Of a DNA stretch of 64,000 bases, positions 44,223 through 55,650 are shown in pieces; the stretch's first letter is position 1; every line of letters begins with the position of its first letter. Position numbers and translations under genes: made by a program. The stretch is from Porodaedalea pini (Eukaryota > Basidiomycota > Agaricomycetes > Hymenochaetales > Hymenochaetaceae): NCBI GenBank assembly GCA_002794775.1, contig NBAY01000024.1, positions 1 to 64,000 of the forward strand, read 5' to 3'. Below the pieces are notes generated by a model, which was not told where the DNA came from, searched no databases, and worked only from the letters and a program-made list of their open reading frames with translations.

Positions 44223-45543
44223 TAGTTACAGAGGATGCTATCCAAATGAAGAACGATAGATAAAATGCATACTTGACATAATGAGACACTAGTGGTCCGA
44301 TGAGATGGGGGTAGAGAGTGAGAGGTTGCGGTTGGAAGAATCAGTCAAGTGCTGCCACTTTAGGCCATGCGTGGCTCGACAAACCACCTGAACCACGAGT
44401 CGCAAGACAGTTGGATCTTTCTTGACGACAGACGCGATGTTCGACGGCTACGTATCCACTGGCGTTTGCTAGGCAATGTAGCAATCCCGAATCGTGAACG
44501 GAGACTTTTCAAGGGGCTTCATCAACTTTTTGATTGTCGATCGTGGATGCGATCCGAAAAGGGAAGTAAAGCTTCTCACACGAATCACTCTGACTGTCTG
44601 TCTCAACCTCAAGCTACAGTTGAGCTACAACGATGGCACGATCCGAGCTGGCGCACTTTCTAGAGATACAGGAAGAAAACTCTCCCCAGATCATAAACAC
44701 GTCGTCTGGAAGCTCTGCTAGTATCACTGGGGTCCACAGCAAGAGCGCAAAACCTGACGAGAGCATGATCCAAAACGTACTGATGCTCTGGGCTCCATCC
44801 TAGTTGACAAATACATTGTCAAAGCGTTGAACACCAAAGAAAAATATGTCTTAAGCTCTTTATCTGGCCGAAAGCCAACATGGACAAAAACTAGATGTGT
44901 GAGTAATGAAAATGAACTATGGGTGAGCAGATTCGACATTACACGATATGTGGAAAACTGAATAAGCTAATAAGCAACTACATTGGTTTACTGAGCCTTT
45001 TCTCTCTCTTTTTGCTACGGCCGTGGCGTCTAATATCTGTATACGAGTTCTACCCCGCTTTCCATGGTCGCATGCCATGGTACATTGGCATGAGGGTACT
45101 TACGATCGTTTCCTCTATTCCACAGAGTACTTCCGTGCGATGCAAAGCACAAGCCTCCTCCCGGAAGCACGCATCCCAATCCTAAGAGCTCCATCGCCTT
45201 CTGTAACAAGCTGGTAAGTATTCAGCGCATGTTGGCTCTCGCGATTACTAGCGTACTACGCTACGGACATCGTACGCCGGCAAACCTTTTTCCCCGTCTC
45301 CTCTCAACAAGCTAAGCCACAACACAAGAGTGCCATAGGAAACGATCCACGGACTTTGTATCCTTGACAGTATCCATGTGTTTTTCAAACGTTGAATGAC
45401 CAGGATCCTCCTCGGTGGATTCGAAATCTTGCGCGTTTCGATCCACATGGATAACTGGAAGCAATTGCAAGCATCTACAGACCCATTTCTTGTTAAAAGC
45501 ACACCGCACTATGTACGTAGGTGGATATCACACTAGTCTATCA
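44223..45543. other. Intergenic between the two FunK1 copies
   Basis: No convincing gene. Short open frames on the plus strand at 45023-45217 have ordinary composition but no recognised domain. Part of the 3' side (45440-45540) resembles the sequence downstream of the first FunK1 (41850-41940), so the two loci arose by duplication that included flanks. Confidence 0.5.
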
Positions 45544-47731
45544 TCATACACAACAGTCCTTATCACAAACATCACAATCCTCCAGCTCTCCAACACGCTT
45601 CAACCAGCACCCGAACACAATCGTCGTGTAGTCCGTGTCGCCCCTAGCAAGCCTCTCCTTCGGTTTCACGTCAAATGGGTTACTCCACTGTGATAAGTGC
45701 CTATCAATTAGATTTTGCTCTACCATAAAAAAGTAATGGCACAGCGATGCGCATCGAACATTCAGGAAATCACTAGTACTGTCGGGATCGGAATCGCGGA
45801 ATATATCAATCCAGTCGTCCGGGATGAAGATACGCTTAGCTTTCATAACCTTTTCCCAAGATCCCTCTCTCCATATGTGCAGGAGGTCTTCAATAGGAGA
45901 TGTCCTGTCTCTGCGACTAAGGGTGTGCCAGACAAGAACATAGAAGAAAGATTCGAGCTCATGACGGAAGCACTGCGCGCGCAGTTTCAAATTATCGAGG
46001 AGCTCGCGAGCCATGAAAGGAACCGAGCCACAGTGCACAAGGTTAGATTGCTGGCTTGGCCCTGTGGACACGAAATCAGACTCCAGAAGAATGCCGACAT
46101 ATTCTCCATTCTCGTCGATGTGAAACCGTAGATTATGAAAACTGATATCACGGTGAAGGATGCCACATTTCGAGTAAAGCATATGCGCACCTAAGTAACC
46201 GAAGTCAGTTTATTAAAAAAAAAAAGCAATTCACTGTACACTCACTACGCAAACATTGCAGAAAACCTTCCAGAAATTTTCAGGGTCTTTTATCTCGGAG
46301 ATTGAGTTGTGTTTCCTCTCGGGAAGAACCTGATTTCCTTCTTCTCGTATTCTTGACACTTTTGAGAGCACTTATCCCGCAACTCGTCTGGAAGACAGTC
46401 GCTGATAACAGCAGCTTGTCCTAAGTCCTGAATGACATATACTGATTCGATGTCTCTTGCCTCCGCAATATAACCACGCGCCTGACCGCGAGTCGCCATT
46501 TTGCAGGAAGACCTTACGACAAACATCAGATCATTGGTGGTGTTCCCCAGCATTTCGACATCGTGAATATCTGTTCCGTGAACCAGAAGTGAGTAATAGG
46601 TATGGAATTTCCCTTCGTGGTGAACGTCAGCATTTTCGACTAGCCGAAACGATGCCCCGTATTCATGGCACAGAACTTGCTCACAGTGCATCGCCGTCAT
46701 CCTATCAGACTTCGTATAAAACGGATTGACCCATTCTGGAACAGGTTTGAGGCTGAGGCCTGCTTGACCATCTCCTCCCATTACGCAGAGCATGAAAAGG
46801 ATCGCCAGGGGAGCAAAGCACTCGATGGAGTCAATTCCGTCGAACATCATGACGCATGATTGGTGATAGTAGCGCAGGTATGCCTTCGTATCCTTGAGGA
46901 AAAGCCAGATATGATCGCCATTTGCACTCGACATTCCCGCCACAAAGCCGTGTAGTTGACTTTCTGGATCACCACGCAGCGGCACGTCTTTCGGCATCGC
47001 ACAGGATGTGTGTGATATCGAGTTGACCTTTTTTCTCGTAGTACCAGTGTCATTTAGTCTACCTGTGCGCAATAACGATGAAACTCCAGTCGGCCGAGCA
47101 CCTCTACGCGAAGTAGATGATCTAGACGCCTTGGTCGGCCAATTTTTCTTCATGTTGCACTCTTCGGAAAGGCTGTCGAACGGCCTCTTCCCCGAGCCTT
47201 TTCCTCTTTGTATCTTTTCCCCTTGAATTCAGAGCGAAGCAAAACATGCGGCCAAAAAAGATCACCGTGTGTAATTTCGACGCCTGCTGGGTCACCCTGA
47301 TAAACACATCTACCTTTTTCATCAAAGGAAGCACATTCGTAATCGTGTTGCGAGACTAGGAGTATGTCTGGCTTGCCGCCCGCAAAGTGAGACACGAGGA
47401 CCTTGTCCCCACAAAGGAGTAGCTTTATCTTGTTCGCCTGAGGACCGGACGTCCCAGTGAATTGCCGGATTGTGTGGTTTCCCATCTTTATAGGTGGGCC
47501 GTATATATTCGGTTCATCCTCTTCCTTTGTAGCAAAGAGTCCACCTAGACCAACCTCCTGGTCTAGAAAATCCGCGTTGTTCTTGATATTCCAGGCGGCC
47601 AATGTAGCCAGCTCCGCGTCATTGATCTTAAATGATAACTCGGCCATTTCGATGAAGAGTATCCTGTCATTCTTGAACAGTATGACACTGCATCAGGAAA
47701 AACCTCCCCGGCGGAAAATAGCGGAATTGCC

Positions 47732-47760
47732 GGAATCAGCCGGTGATTCCGGCTGATTCC
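47732..47760. repeat. 12-bp hairpin near the left end of H
   Basis: GGAATCAGCCGG (47732-47743) and CCGGCTGATTCC (47749-47760) around a 5-nt loop, 41 bp inside the TIR start. Confidence 0.9.
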
Positions 47761-47847
47761 ATACTTGGCAGATTCTATAAGGGTATTCCGTATTCTGTGG
47801 TATTCTATCATCTTTCACCTGTATTCTAGACTTTCTCTAGTATTCTC

Positions 47848-47955
47848 TTAGCATTCACATCATTTATTCGTGCATTCCAGTAGTTCTTCATCATTTATTC
47901 ATGCATTCCAACTTTTCTTCATTGTTTATTCGTGTATTCCAATTTTTCTTCAATA
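47848..47955. repeat. ~31-bp tandem repeat in H
   Basis: About three and a half units of a sequence like TTCTTCATCATTTATTCRTG plus CATTCCA-type ends. Confidence 0.75.
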
Positions 47956-48005
47956 TAAATTATGCTATTCCGTACTCATTCCATACATGTCCATAGTTAC
48001 TCGAC

Positions 48006-50200
48006 CTACTTAACAAACAGGTCATGGAGCACACCAGGAAGATCACCGTGAATAATAGCCACAATGCTGATCATAGATACAGCAGTCTCCAGTTCTGTGA
48101 GTGCTATTGGCGCCAGACTCAATGGGTGGGTACTGCACCTGATTGAAGGGAATGGCACGCGACTTTGCACCTGTGGACAGCGCGCGTATGTCTTATGGTT
48201 CCGAGCTATGTAGAATAGGATAATGGTCAGTTCACTCGCTTTAGCAAAGTGGAGGAAGGAGAGGAAACACACACTTGCGTCCACTGTGCTCCTTGATGTC
48301 GTCTTCGCACACTTTCTCTTCGCACCGTGGAAGGACTGCAACATATTTGCTGTCGAGTGTCGGCACGACATTGTCTCATTTGGTTATGACATGCAGGTGA
48401 GACATGTACAGAGTGTGCAAAGCCTTCGTGCACTCGAACATCTCCTGTTGGATAGTCTCGGGAAGTCCAGGTACTGCAGTCTCCAGTTCTGCAAGTGCTA
48501 CTGGTGCCTTCACACCCGTACCACATCGCACAGGAAGTGTTTGCTTCTTCTGGATGTCGATTGGACAGAGTTCGAGGTGAAGTGGCACACACTGGACAAA
48601 AAGCCATTTGTAAGACGACAGGAAAACCAAGAAATAAGGAATAATTGAAATTTCGTGCCTTTTGATCCCAGTCGTTGAACTTGTAGCCAGGAGTGTAGCC
48701 GTCCTGTATGTCCACCTTCGCGCAGATACTGGCTTTCCTGAGCGTCTTTGCGAGCTCCTGCTTATTAGTGCGCATGGTGATACCGCAGGGGGACAGCGAT
48801 TGCTTGGATGCGAGCAACATGTGATGGGAGAACAAGACCCTGGTTGTCGCCGCGAATCACGACCATGATTCCGATTGTGCACGTGTTAAGGCCCCACGAC
48901 TTCTACCACACAATAATTTGCCACCATTCGGACCCGTACCCTGTGGATTGTCCAGGTCTTCGGCCACAATGTTGAACATCTCTGGCCGCGAGAAGTCTTG
49001 GTCAAGGCAATGCGACATCGCAGCCCGGATGCCATGGCTGGTCGTCGGAATGAAGCCTTCCACGGTCGTCATGTAAAGACCACTGGCAAACTTCTCCTTC
49101 TCGGACTTGACGCCTGGGATGACGGGTACAGTAAGCGGCTCCTCGTACATGCGACGATGTAGATTGAGAATTTCCCGTACTTCAGTGTTGGCCTCCTTCG
49201 TGAGATGCGCAGTGTAGCCTTCCTGCCATAGGAATTTGCGCATATGGAGGAACGGCTGGGGGCTCTTGAACTCGCAGCATGCGACACTGATCTACTGGTT
49301 GGGCTTGAGGGGTAGATCACGACAGCTCTTGATACATTTGGTGTAGTAGGGATACATGGCCGTTTCTGTAGTTGGATGGATTACTATGGGCTTCTCAAGC
49401 TCGGAGCTCCCTCTGAAGATGCATGTCATATTGACCTTGATCAGCGCCTATAATACTTGTCAGCACAAAGTGAGGGATTACAGAACAACCAACACACGTT
49501 CGTATACCAAGCCGGAAAGTCAACCTCTTTCTTCACACCAATAGCAATCTTCACCGTGCCGTTGGTTATCCCTTCCTCTTTCGTTGCGTCTTCCTGTGCG
49601 GCAATTGCAGATGTGCGCGCCGCAGCATCTTCGCCTTCCACTCACCATAATGTCCGCTGTGGTATGTTGCAGGAAGGCGTGTTCTGCCTTCCATGTTTAC
49701 GATTTTCATGTTGTCCGCACCCTCACCATTGCCTTTTACGAACTTACTTTTCTTCCAGCCCCATTTGAGTTGTGTATTACAGCAGCGTCGACCTGCAATG
49801 CTGTCGTCGCCGATGAGATCGAATGTTGTGCCGGAGGCTTGCTCAGCGAAGGAGGCACCATCTCTGAGGGAGTAGCTGTTCCATGCAAAGCATATTAGGA
49901 GTTGTATTATGCAAAAGACATGCGAAGATGCGTGCCCTTTCTCCATCATAGCTCCTTTTTGAAAATAAGCCTCGGCCTTGAGTTCCACAAAATCTAACTT
50001 GTGAAGCTTGGTCTCCTCGTTTTTGAGAGCACGCAAGTATGAAGTAATGGTGGTTCCAGGGAGGAAGACAGTAAAATCTGAGGCAAGCGCATGTACGGCG
50101 AAGAGGGAAGTCAATGATGTGAGCGATGCACCAAGAACTGTGGCAATTGGGAACGTGTTTGCGTCAAGTGCTAATGGTGAAAGTGGACGAACTTTAACAA
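48006..50200 (-). pseudogene. Prolyl-tRNA synthetase gene fragment 2 (captured in H)
   Basis: Minus-strand peptides follow the ProRS order: SLFAVHALASDFTVFLPG (about 50080), VKKEVDFPAWYTNV (about 49500), [38 protein letters not shown] (about 49050-49110), TNKQELAKTL (about 48750) and GYTPGYKFNDWDQK (about 48670). Even the intron after WYTNV matches that of fragment 1 in G, so both come from one parent gene. It lacks the segment equivalent to about 34650-34930 and has an extra ~300 bp at about 49650-49965. Frameshifts and retained introns make it a pseudogene. Confidence 0.8.
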
Positions 50201-50629
50201 TGTGTGTGGACAGATAAAGAGACTGTGCTCATGGGAGTCCTTGTTCAACACAAAATTTTCTTTTAGTAGGTCCGGTGATGTGTGCAATGATGACAACAGG
50301 AACTGTTGCGGCAGACTTTACGGTTTTCAGCTTGAAGACGAGCGTTCTAATAAGTTGAAAGTCAGAACTCAGATGGCATGTTGCCTGCAGCAGTGAGTGT
50401 GCCCCACCAGGCAGCTGGTGAGGCTACCACTTCATGTGTGATGGTTGTGGTGGGTGCAATCGAGGGTTTTTTCAGACATTCTGTAAGACGTCAGCGCCAG
50501 ACATAGTATAAGTAGAGTGGTAGCAGATGTGAAGGCGATGTGTGGCATGTTGTGCCAAAACCAACATACACATGATCAAGTTCCCACACCTCTTCTGTGG
50601 ACGACGCGTCCAGGATTGGACTTAGCAGT

Positions 50630-51285
50630 TTTTGTCACCTGAAGTGCCTCCAAATAACAAATATAGCATATCTCACTCAATTCTTCACACAAACTCTTCA
50701 AAAAAGTTGCTAAATTTATGTTTCAATGTTTTCTAAAATTTATGTGAGCTTAGAGGACAGAATATGGAATATTGAGGCTGCAGACGTGAGAATATGTGTT
50801 TTTCTAGTAAAACTCCTTCCCTGAATTTCCCTGAGCTCAATTGTGAAGCTAATGTCATGAAACCTGTTGGAGAATGGTATGTATAATTTATATTGAATTT
50901 TAGATGGCTTATAACAATTCAGGGAATTTTTTGAAGACTGTCTGAGTCAAGCAAATTTGAGTTTCAGCACAACAGTCAAGCAGAACAAGAGACATTCACT
51001 CTAGTTCAGCCCTCATAAAATCAACAATATAGTATACAGACCATTCTCCAGCAAGTTTCATGTCATTAGCTTCAAAATTGAGCTCAGGAAAAATCAAGGA
51101 AGGAGTTTTGCTGGGAAAACACCTATTCTCACTACTGCAGCCTTACTTAACCATCTTCTGTCCACTAAGCTCACATAAATTTAGAAGCCACTGAAACATA
51201 AATTAAGCAACTTTTTTGAACTGATTCTGTTAAGAATTGAGTGAGATATGGATTTTACAAGTTTCTGAGGTGCTCAAATGCCACA
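50630..51285. repeat. Imperfect fold-back (MITE-like) inside H
   Basis: Arms of roughly 240 bp (about 50630-50880 and 51045-51285) are imperfect reverse complements, for example CATATCTCACTCAATTC against GAATTGAGTGAGATATG. The spacer is about 165 bp. No coding sequence. A related end motif occurs at about 52625. Confidence 0.7.
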
Positions 51286-51538
51286 TTTGCTATAACTTTT
51301 TTTGGCTCATTCCATAACTCACCTTGCCAATTCCAGCAAATTCCAATACAATTTTGTTATTCTACTCAATTCTGTGCAATTCCACAAACCACCTTGCCAA
51401 TTCCAGCAAATTCCAAATACAGTTCCTCAATTCTGTGCAAATTCTGTGCAATTCCAAGGGTCCAAACCCATTTTAATGCCATTCCAAACTATTCTACAAT
51501 TTTCTTTCTATTCTAAAATTATTCCATGATATTCCACT
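51286..51538. repeat. Right subterminal region of H
   Basis: Two to three degenerate units containing CCTTGCCAATTCCAGCAAATTCC (split here by variants) and many ATTCC words, complementary to the GGAAT words near the left end. No gene. Confidence 0.55.
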
Positions 51539-51647
51539 GGGAGGTTTTTCCTGATGTGCATCCTAAAGTGTTGTCGGACTCGGAGTTGTGTTTTGCAGAT
51601 GAACTTGAAGGTACTGCCTCTGGGGGTGCTATCGATAGTTCTGACAT

Positions 51648-52058
51648 CTGGAAAATAGCTCATTAGTTGTCGAGTCTGAGGCACTGATGAAGGACAAGGT
51701 TATAGACATACTTGACATTGCAAGGAGCAGGCCGCTCAATGAGATACAGGAGGAAAGAGGGAGAAAGTTTTTGAACAAGTCCAACGCCGCATGGCCAGTG
51801 ACTCTGTGTCGGTTCAAATAGAGTTCAGTCATGCTTACAGAACAGCTGCAACCATGTCAATGAGCAGCGTCACCAGGAAAGTATCGGATACTTTCATGGA
51901 GAGAAGTAATTGATGTTCAGCTACAAATGCATGCTGGTGCAACTCTTACCTAGCAAAACTTGAACAATCTCAGTTTGAACTTCTTCGAATTCTGAGAAGT
52001 GTCCTAAAAAGGAAGGAAGAATCTTCCACAAATCATAATCTGCTGTAATTGCATTATG
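51648..52058. other. No recognisable gene
   Basis: Sequence upstream of the second FunK1 gene; its promoter would be expected here but no clear motif was identified. Confidence 0.45.
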
Positions 52059-52190
52059 TACAGCCATTTTCATAAGTCCTGTGACATGTGCATGTCACAT
52101 GAAATGAGCTGTGTCTGAGCCAAAATGTCAAAAAAAATAGAATAAATGTCTATTTTCTCTGTAAATTCTGTGCAGTACCTGCTCATTAAG
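52059..52190 (-). repeat. Dispersed ~130-bp repeat, copy 3
   Basis: Inverted relative to copies at 41335 and 41588; closest to copy 2. Confidence 0.8.
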
Positions 52191-52199
52191 TATAGTTGC

Positions 52200-52290
52200 C
52201 GTTGTCCGGTCCACGGACCGCTGGACCCTGGACCGGACCTGGACCGGACCCAATGTGGACTGGACCGCGGTCTGGTCCACTTAAGGTCCA
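52200..52290. repeat. GGACC/GGTCC-rich simple-sequence patch
   Basis: About ten irregular GGACC or GGTCC words in 90 bp (for example CTGGACCGGACCTGGACC), able to fold back on itself. Directly follows repeat copy 3. Confidence 0.75.
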
Positions 52291-52724
52291 GATGTGGTCC
52301 TATGACATACCAATGTAACAAAAAAATCAAGTTCTCCCAGAGAAAGATGCACATGCTCAGTAAATCCCAAATTTGGTAACAGCTGCCCTATTTAGATATT
52401 AAAAAAGTCATGTGATGTATTTTTGTCTGGGGTACTTCCATATTTTTGTTGTTCTGTAAATGTTGGCCCCGGATTGGAGCCATATAAATGGCATGTTAGA
52501 CTACAAATATGTTTTTATGTCATGTGACAATTATGTTTTTTTCTGACAGGTCCCGGAGGAACCAAAAATCCCCCGGAGTTTCAATCACGTGACAATCATT
52601 TGAGAGTGGTGATCACTGCATTTCAGCACCTCAGAAAGTTGTAAAATACACTTCAGGCTACTCCTAAAAGTAGACCTATTAGGCTAATTCTTACACACAG
52701 ATAATTAGCCTATTAGAGGTCAGG
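52291..52724. other. No recognisable gene
   Basis: AT-rich intergenic DNA with CACGTGA and TGTGACA words; nothing coding seen. Confidence 0.45.
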
Positions 52725-52995
52725 TTTGGGCATGCCCAATTTCCTGGGTGCGCCCAGTGGGTGTGAGCTGGGTATACCTAATTGTTATTACTGTGGGAAA
52801 ATTGGGCCCACCCAGCTTCTAGGGCACTCCCAACTGGGCCTCCCCAATGTTCCTAGGTGGGCATGCCCAATTTTCTGGGTGTGCCCATATGGGCATGCCC
52901 AATTTTTTGGGTGTACCCAGGTGGGTATGCCCTGGGAGTACCCAGATATGTCACTGTCACTGACTGTCTGGGGGACTTTTGGGCACACCCAGAAA
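52725..52995. repeat. Palindromic minisatellite 1 (TGGGCATGCCCA type)
   Basis: Irregular array of GGGCATGCCCAAT, TGGGTGTGCCCA and related words. Each unit is itself a near-palindrome, so either strand reads similarly. Confidence 0.8.
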
Positions 52996-54104
52996 ATCAT
53001 CCCTCCCTCCCCTTTTATTTTTTTATTTTCTTCTTCAGCTGTATACTTCTAATGGCTTCATAGATGCATATATAAATATAGGTTACATGCTGAATGTGCA
53101 TCTGCTATTTTAAGTTCTGTATATAGCTTGTAGACATTATAAAGAATGAAAGTCAATTATATTGACATCTGAGCTTGCTATTGCAGACTACCCATTGTCA
53201 AGTGCAAATAGCAAGTTGTTTGATTAAGCTTTGAGCTCAGTTTTGAATGTATCTTGACCTCAATCAAGCTCAAATTTTATTTATTTAATTTGGGACTTCA
53301 TTCTACTTCAAAGTTCAAATCTCAATTCTATTGCTAGACTTTTCTTCTCCCTTAGGTCATAACAATCAAGCTAGAACCTCATGGTTGATTCTTGAGCTCT
53401 ACATTCATTCTCAAATTGAGCAGCTTCTGTAAGCCCACCAGAGCATTTTTACCACATCTAACTTAACATCAACTGGCTGGACATCATGTCATGACTCTGA
53501 GGTACTGAGCTGCTGATATTCTAAGATGCACAAACTCTAGAAGGCCACCATACAGCCATACCATGACTGCACTGAGTCTGAGCCTGAAACTTGGTGGCAG
53601 CATAGCCTCTGGACATTTAGAGCATAGCACATTATATTCTATTTATATTCTTTTCATATTCCCTTCACTCCCCAACCCATCCAAAGCTAATATGAACTCA
53701 TTCAAAGCTCATATGCACTTGCACTGAGTCAAGTGATCCTTTGGCAGACATATACCAAAGATTTACACATTCTGAGAGTAATTCTCAACAGATTCCTTTC
53801 AGACTGGTACTGTATAGTTCATATTATATAATCTTTTCTGATGCCTTTGTTGCCTCAGTCTCTCTGACAGCAACAAATATTGTTTTGTCCTGTCTGTCTT
53901 GTGGGCTCAAGTGTTGGCACTATCTAGGTGCCTTCTATATAGGATCAATTTATTACTGCAAAGAGAAATAAGATTAGATACTACTGAGATGAAAAGGAGA
54001 GCCTGACTGAGAGAGCCTAGATGTCTTAGGTATATACAAAGATTTGGAAGTGTCCAGTTGGATGTGCCTAAAACATTTGAGAGTGTCTAGCTAGGTATTC
54101 CCAG
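52996..54104. other. No recognisable gene
   Basis: AT-rich sequence without coding pattern; short frames such as 53741-53971 show no recognised domain. Confidence 0.45.
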
Positions 54105-54295
54105 ATACATTGGGTATGCCCAGTTGGGCACTCCTAATTATTTGGGCACACCCAGTTGGGCACTCCCAACCATCTGGGTATGCCCAGTTGGGCACTCCCA
54201 ATTATTTGGGTACACCCAGTTGGGCACTCCCAACCATCTGGGTATGCCCAGTTGGGCACTCCCAACTATTTGGGAATACCCAGTTGGGTGTGCCT
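54105..54295. repeat. Palindromic minisatellite 2 (TGGGTATGCCCAGTTGGGCAC type)
   Basis: A more regular array than the first: ~31-32-bp units alternate between two versions (TATGCCCAG and CACACCCAG), giving a ~63-bp higher-order period. About six units. Confidence 0.85.
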
Positions 54296-54592
54296 AGCTA
54301 CTTATTATCTTTTTTAATTCCTGCCTAAGATTTTTTTTTCTTTTTCTGAGAAGTAAAAACTGTTATGTCATGAAAATCAAATGGGTCTAGAATAGAAGTC
54401 TTGAATATTCTATGGAGAATTTCTCAATCATTTTATTCTAGGCTCTGAATCTTAGCTGCCTTGCTCTGAAGACCAATCAACACACTGCAAGCCACTGCAG
54501 GTCAGATGACAATGTTGTTTGATGTGAAAGCAAAAGAAAGTAATGTTTGTTATGCACTGAGCACTGCATGTTGGTGAGCTACAATGACCATA
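54296..54592. other. No recognisable gene
   Basis: AT-rich; nothing supported. Confidence 0.4.
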
Positions 54593-55650
54593 CTAGAACA
54601 TGCTCCAAGGGTCAGCAGCATCATACTGATCATGTTGGTACAGAGCATAGCTTGGGGAGTTGAACTGATCCACCAGGAAAATGAGTGAGTTCATGGTAGC
54701 AGTGTACTTGTTGGGGCCATGGTCACTGTAGTTGAAAAGCAAAGTAGCACCCTGAATGTACATGTGCAAAAAACCACTGAGGTTCAAGTTTGGGTTGTTA
54801 CTGAACATGCCAAACTCCGAACCAGTTGCCGACACAAGCAAAGAGGTCATCTCAGACTAGCCAGTCATTCCGAAGTACCAATAGTTTTTTAGTTTGCTGT
54901 CTCCGCCCACAAACCATCATCTGAGACAGCAAAGCAGTTCTCCTTCGCATTCGCAACAGTAAGAGGAAGAAGCTGCACCATGTTTCCAGTCATGTCATCA
55001 CCAAGGATGGTGAGAGATGCCAAAGTGAGACCGCCATTGCAAACACAGTTCCAGTTACCCTTAATATCAGCATCTGACCACCAGCCATTCGTGCCCTGCG
55101 CCAGAGCAGCAATGCCAAGGGACAGACCATACTGGTTCAAAGTGGACTGGATCATCTCCTTCTTGTCATCAGCCCACATGTCGTAAAGCTAGTTGTAAGC
55201 AATACCAAAAGCAGCGGACATTTCAGCAGTGTCAAGAAAATGAGCAGGACTCCACCTGTCAACAGCGGGATCCCATGAGGTCGAGCCATTGCCAGCAGCA
55301 TTCTGCAAGTATAACATATCAGCATGTATGAGGATGCAAATTATATAATGAGCCAAACCTGGAGCTCTAGCCAGGTACAGTCAACTCACAATGAATCGTT
55401 CGTCATGCGGTAGACATATGCAAAGGCCTTATGCACTCTTTGACTTGACGGCAGGCATCAAGGATACCACTGGCGCCATCCATGAAATACGGGACAGGGT
55501 CCATGGCCTTCCAATCAGAGGCATTGCCAAAGATCGTCTGGTTCCAGCCGCTGAAGTAAGGGTCGTGCGCAATAAGGTTAGGCAGCACTTCCCACTTGAA
55601 AGCCGGCTCAATGAGACGCAGCTAGAGCGAAAGTAGCGCGTCTTCCTCAC
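54593..55650 (-). pseudogene. Heparinase II/III-like (alginate-lyase-like) gene fragment
   Basis: Exon 1 (about 55640-55390): WEVLPNLIAHDPYFSGWNQT, PVPYFMDGASGILDACRQVKE, then after a one-base frame break KAFAYVYRMTNDSL. The intron is 55389-55303. Exon 2: WDPAVDRWSPAHFLDTAEMS, WNCVCNGGLTLASL, LNLSGFLHMYIQG, DHGPNKYTATMNSLIF and DPWSMF, then a stop. This pattern matches secreted polysaccharide-lyase-like proteins common in wood and litter fungi. A TAG in AYN*LYD, the frameshift and missing ends make it a pseudogene. Its 5' part lies inside the giant inverted repeat. Confidence 0.72.

Larger units (their letters stand above)
47691..51556. mobile_element. Element H: TIR element carrying a prolyl-tRNA synthetase fragment
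   Basis: 3,866 bp bounded by perfect 18-bp inverted repeats CATCAGGAAAAACCTCCC (47691-47708 and complement 51539-51556), with a 2-bp duplication TG (47689-47690 and 51557-51558). It interrupts the second FunK1 gene. The first 11 bp of its TIR are the same as in element G. It contains a minus-strand ProRS fragment, a 24-bp-stem fold-back near each end region and no transposase. Confidence 0.8.
45544..51647 (-). pseudogene. Second FunK1-type kinase, decayed and split by element H
   Basis: Start ATG at 51647 gives MSELSIAPPEAV, aligned with the N-terminus of the first FunK1. The coding sequence is cut at 51558/47690 by element H. Removing H with one TG restores a continuous frame (DNTLGCSVILFKND against DNDLKRDVDLLKNE). 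There are separate frame breaks near 47185 and 46320, and an intron like that of the first copy. HRDIS is kept, but the DFD triplet is ESD and the strand-3 lysine is Arg, so catalysis was probably lost. The tail ends CDKDCCV. Confidence 0.85.

Noticed and set aside
45023..45217. Plus-strand frame between the FunK1 copies as a gene
   Set aside because: Short, no domain recognised, and no splice partners seen; left as intergenic.
52725..54295. Repeat arrays considered as CRISPR
   Set aside because: Units are contiguous palindromic minisatellites with no unique spacers, in a eukaryotic genome.
55403..55588. Minus-strand frame as GH76 mannanase
   Set aside because: The DWKAMDPVPYF and YRMTNDSL region first suggested a mannanase, but the downstream WNCVCNGGLTLASL and DHGPNKYTATMNS stretches fit heparinase II/III-like proteins.
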